DNA from: Hyphococcus sp.
GTDB lineage: Bacteria; Pseudomonadota; Alphaproteobacteria; Caulobacterales; Parvularculaceae
NCBI GenBank assembly: GCA_021776415.1
Contig: JAJFFY010000039.1
Span: forward strand, 1-44,262
Direction: 5' to 3'
DNA: 44,262 nucleotides
Below, in pieces: positions 43,355-44,262 of the stretch. A model generated the notes under the pieces. That model made no database searches and was not told the origin of the DNA. It saw only the letters and a program-made list of their open reading frames with translations. Positions within the stretch are counted from its first letter, which is position 1, and every line of letters starts with the position of its first letter. The position numbers and the translations under genes are program-made.

Positions 43355-43415
43355 CACTGATATCGGCGCCAATGCCGGCGCGCCAAAAGGCGCGCCGCGC
43401 GACGACGATCCGCGG

Positions 43416-43982
43416 ATGCGCCGGTGCATCGCCTCCGGGCGAACCGGCTCGCCTGACGAGTTCATCCGCTTTGTGTTGTCGCCTGATGGGGTGGTGACGC
43501 CGGACTTCTCCGGCAAGTTGCCGGGACGCGGCGCCTGGGTGTCGGCGAGCGCGGAGGCGCTTGCCGCGGCGGTCAAGCAGCGGGCCTTTGCGCGCTCGTT
43601 TAAGGGCGATGTGAAAGTCTCAGACGACCTTGGCGCACGGGTCGAGGCGGGCCTTGCAAAAGCCGCGCTTTCGACCCTCGGTCTCGGACGGCGGAGCGGC
43701 GATGTGGTTATCGGTTTTGAAAAGGTTCGCGCGGCATTGAAGGACGGAAAAGCGGCGGTGTTGATTTCGGCGCGCGACGCTGCGGCGGACGGTGTTAGAA
43801 AGTTACAGGCGCTGGCGAGCGGCGCCGCGCAGATTGCGCTGTTTGACGCGCGTGAATTATCAGCCGCCCTTGGACGCGACCACGTTATTCACGCGGCGGT
43901 TCATGGCGGTGCGGCGGCGGAGCGGATTTTGCGCGCGGCGACGCGCCTTGAAGGATTTCGCGCACCCGATGGGGCGCATTAA
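43416..43982 (+). CDS. ylxR: YlxR-type (DUF448) RNA-binding protein with L7Ae-like C-terminal domain
   Basis: 188-residue protein found between nusA and infB. The N-terminal DUF448/YlxR domain starts at the conserved RRCIASG and includes LPGRGAWVSASAEAL; the C-terminal part (about residues 90-185; GDVVIGFEKVRAALKDGKAAVLISARDAAADG) is L7Ae/L30e-like, a fusion common in alphaproteobacteria. The only standard start is ATG at 43416, leaving nothing before RRC. The frame stays open upstream through sequence encoding a Pro/Ala/Asp-rich leader; CTG at 43338, with GAGGAG 10 nt before it and inside the nusA end, is a possible unusual start. Confidence 0.9.
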   Translation: MRRCIASGRTGSPDEFIRFVLSPDGVVTPDFSGKLPGRGAWVSASAEALAAAVKQRAFARSFKGDVKVSDDLGARVEAGLAKAALSTLGLGRRSGDVVIGFEKVRAALKDGKAAVLISARDAAADGVRKLQALASGAAQIALFDARELSAALGRDHVIHAAVHGGAAAERILRAATRLEGFRAPDGAH

Positions 43983-44110
43983 TTAGGGTTCATTGGTGGA
44001 CCCCGGCTGCTTTGGGCTGTATGTCCTTGGCGGCTTTCGAAATAGGCCTGCCGACGAGATCGGGCGGGCGATGAAAGCGCGCTTTTTGAGAAGCGCAAAT
44101 TGGAGTTTGG

Positions 44111-44262
44111 ATGAGCGACGAGGTCGAAACCGAAGACACGCCGGCAAAAGGGCGCCGTCCCTTAACCTTGCGCCGCACCGAGACCGGTGCGGTCAAGCAG
44201 AGCTTTTCGCATGGCCGTTCAAAAACGGTTGTGGTCGAAACCAAACGCCGCCGTGTTTTAGG
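44111..44262 (+). CDS. infB: Translation initiation factor IF-2 (N-terminal fragment, runs off the window)
   Basis: First 50 codons only. After [16 protein letters not shown] comes [20 protein letters not shown] and [11 protein letters not shown], the Lys/Arg-rich IF-2 associated N-terminal motif typical of alphaproteobacterial IF-2. ATG at 44111 has TGGAG upstream. Position after nusA-ylxR is the standard operon order. The GTPase domain lies beyond the edge. Confidence 0.93.
   Translation, partial: MSDEVETEDTPAKGRRPLTLRRTETGAVKQSFSHGRSKTVVVETKRRRVL

Noticed and set aside
42053..43576. 507-codon open frame on the minus strand opposite nusA
   Set aside because: It is a shadow of the nusA reading frame in GC-rich DNA; the translation has no recognisable domain and is rich in His, Arg and Asn, as shadows are.
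1..44262. CRISPR arrays, transposases, integrases, phage genes, rRNA
   Set aside because: No regularly spaced direct repeats, no transposase or integrase motifs in any translated frame, and no rRNA-like conserved stretches were seen.

Overview
The window looks like a chromosomal segment of an alphaproteobacterium, GC-rich overall and plausibly from the Caulobacterales/Parvularculales/Hyphomonadaceae side of the class (inference from gene order, protein style and the VPLPA-type sorting tail; no rRNA is present to place it). Housekeeping genes follow an order familiar from alphaproteobacteria: nfu, tsaB-rimI-fur, miaB-phoH-ybeY-corC-lnt-xre-metK, then trmB, then rimP-nusA-ylxR-infB at the right edge. 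No rRNA, tRNA, CRISPR array, insertion sequence or prophage was recognised.

Layout. 1-6.3 kb: a K+-independent proton pyrophosphatase (hppA) closed by a strong terminator, a HAD phosphatase, a threonine-aldolase-like PLP enzyme, then on the minus strand a VTT-domain membrane protein, ferrochelatase (hemH) and a small membrane protein. 6.5-12.5 kb: a short-chain dehydrogenase, a secreted TPR protein, the malic enzyme-phosphotransacetylase fusion maeB, a DUF488 protein and an Nfu-type Fe-S scaffold. 12.5-16.8 kb: a composite hairpin repeat, dodecin, a RutE-like nitroreductase, a methyltransferase, a peptidoglycan amidase, and tsaB-rimI-fur. 17-21.1 kb: a predicted outer-membrane barrel plus beta-helix protein, a diiron ferritin-like protein behind a palindromic operator, and a DUF1223 protein. 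21.3-28.5 kb: the tightly packed miaB-to-metK block, in which miaB/phoH, phoH/ybeY and ybeY/corC overlap or nearly touch.

Two accessory cassettes sit where metK, trmB and rimP are often close neighbours. Cassette 1 (28.6-34.2 kb) holds a small lipoprotein with a Glu-rich repeat tail, a convergent 786-residue protein that reads as a complete tubulin-tyrosine-ligase (TTL/TTLL) ATP-grasp domain followed by a PqqD-like domain and a degenerate HprK-like domain, a secreted DUF1579-like protein, and a MarR regulator in an operon with a two-lobed retropepsin-like lipoprotein. Cassette 2 (35.1-41.0 kb) holds a CE15-like glucuronoyl esterase, two family-2 glycosyltransferases, a sulfotransferase, a DUF2937 protein and a protein with a VPLPA-type exosortase sorting tail, which together suggest cell-surface glycan work.

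The best candidate for an undescribed system is the TTL-PqqD-HprK fusion next to a lipoprotein whose tail resembles the acidic tubulin tails that eukaryotic TTL/TTLL enzymes modify. The domain reading comes directly from motifs; the enzyme-substrate pairing is inference only.

No gene-free stretch exceeds 300 bases. The longest are 32365-32651 and 31426-31686 (nothing recognised in either), 36396-36669 (hairpin repeat), 6268-6522 (one short hairpin), 16758-17000 (one weak inverted repeat), 12498-12706 (hairpin repeat), 19056-19253 (promoter and operator) and 40992-41186 (promoter and leader terminator of rimP-nusA).
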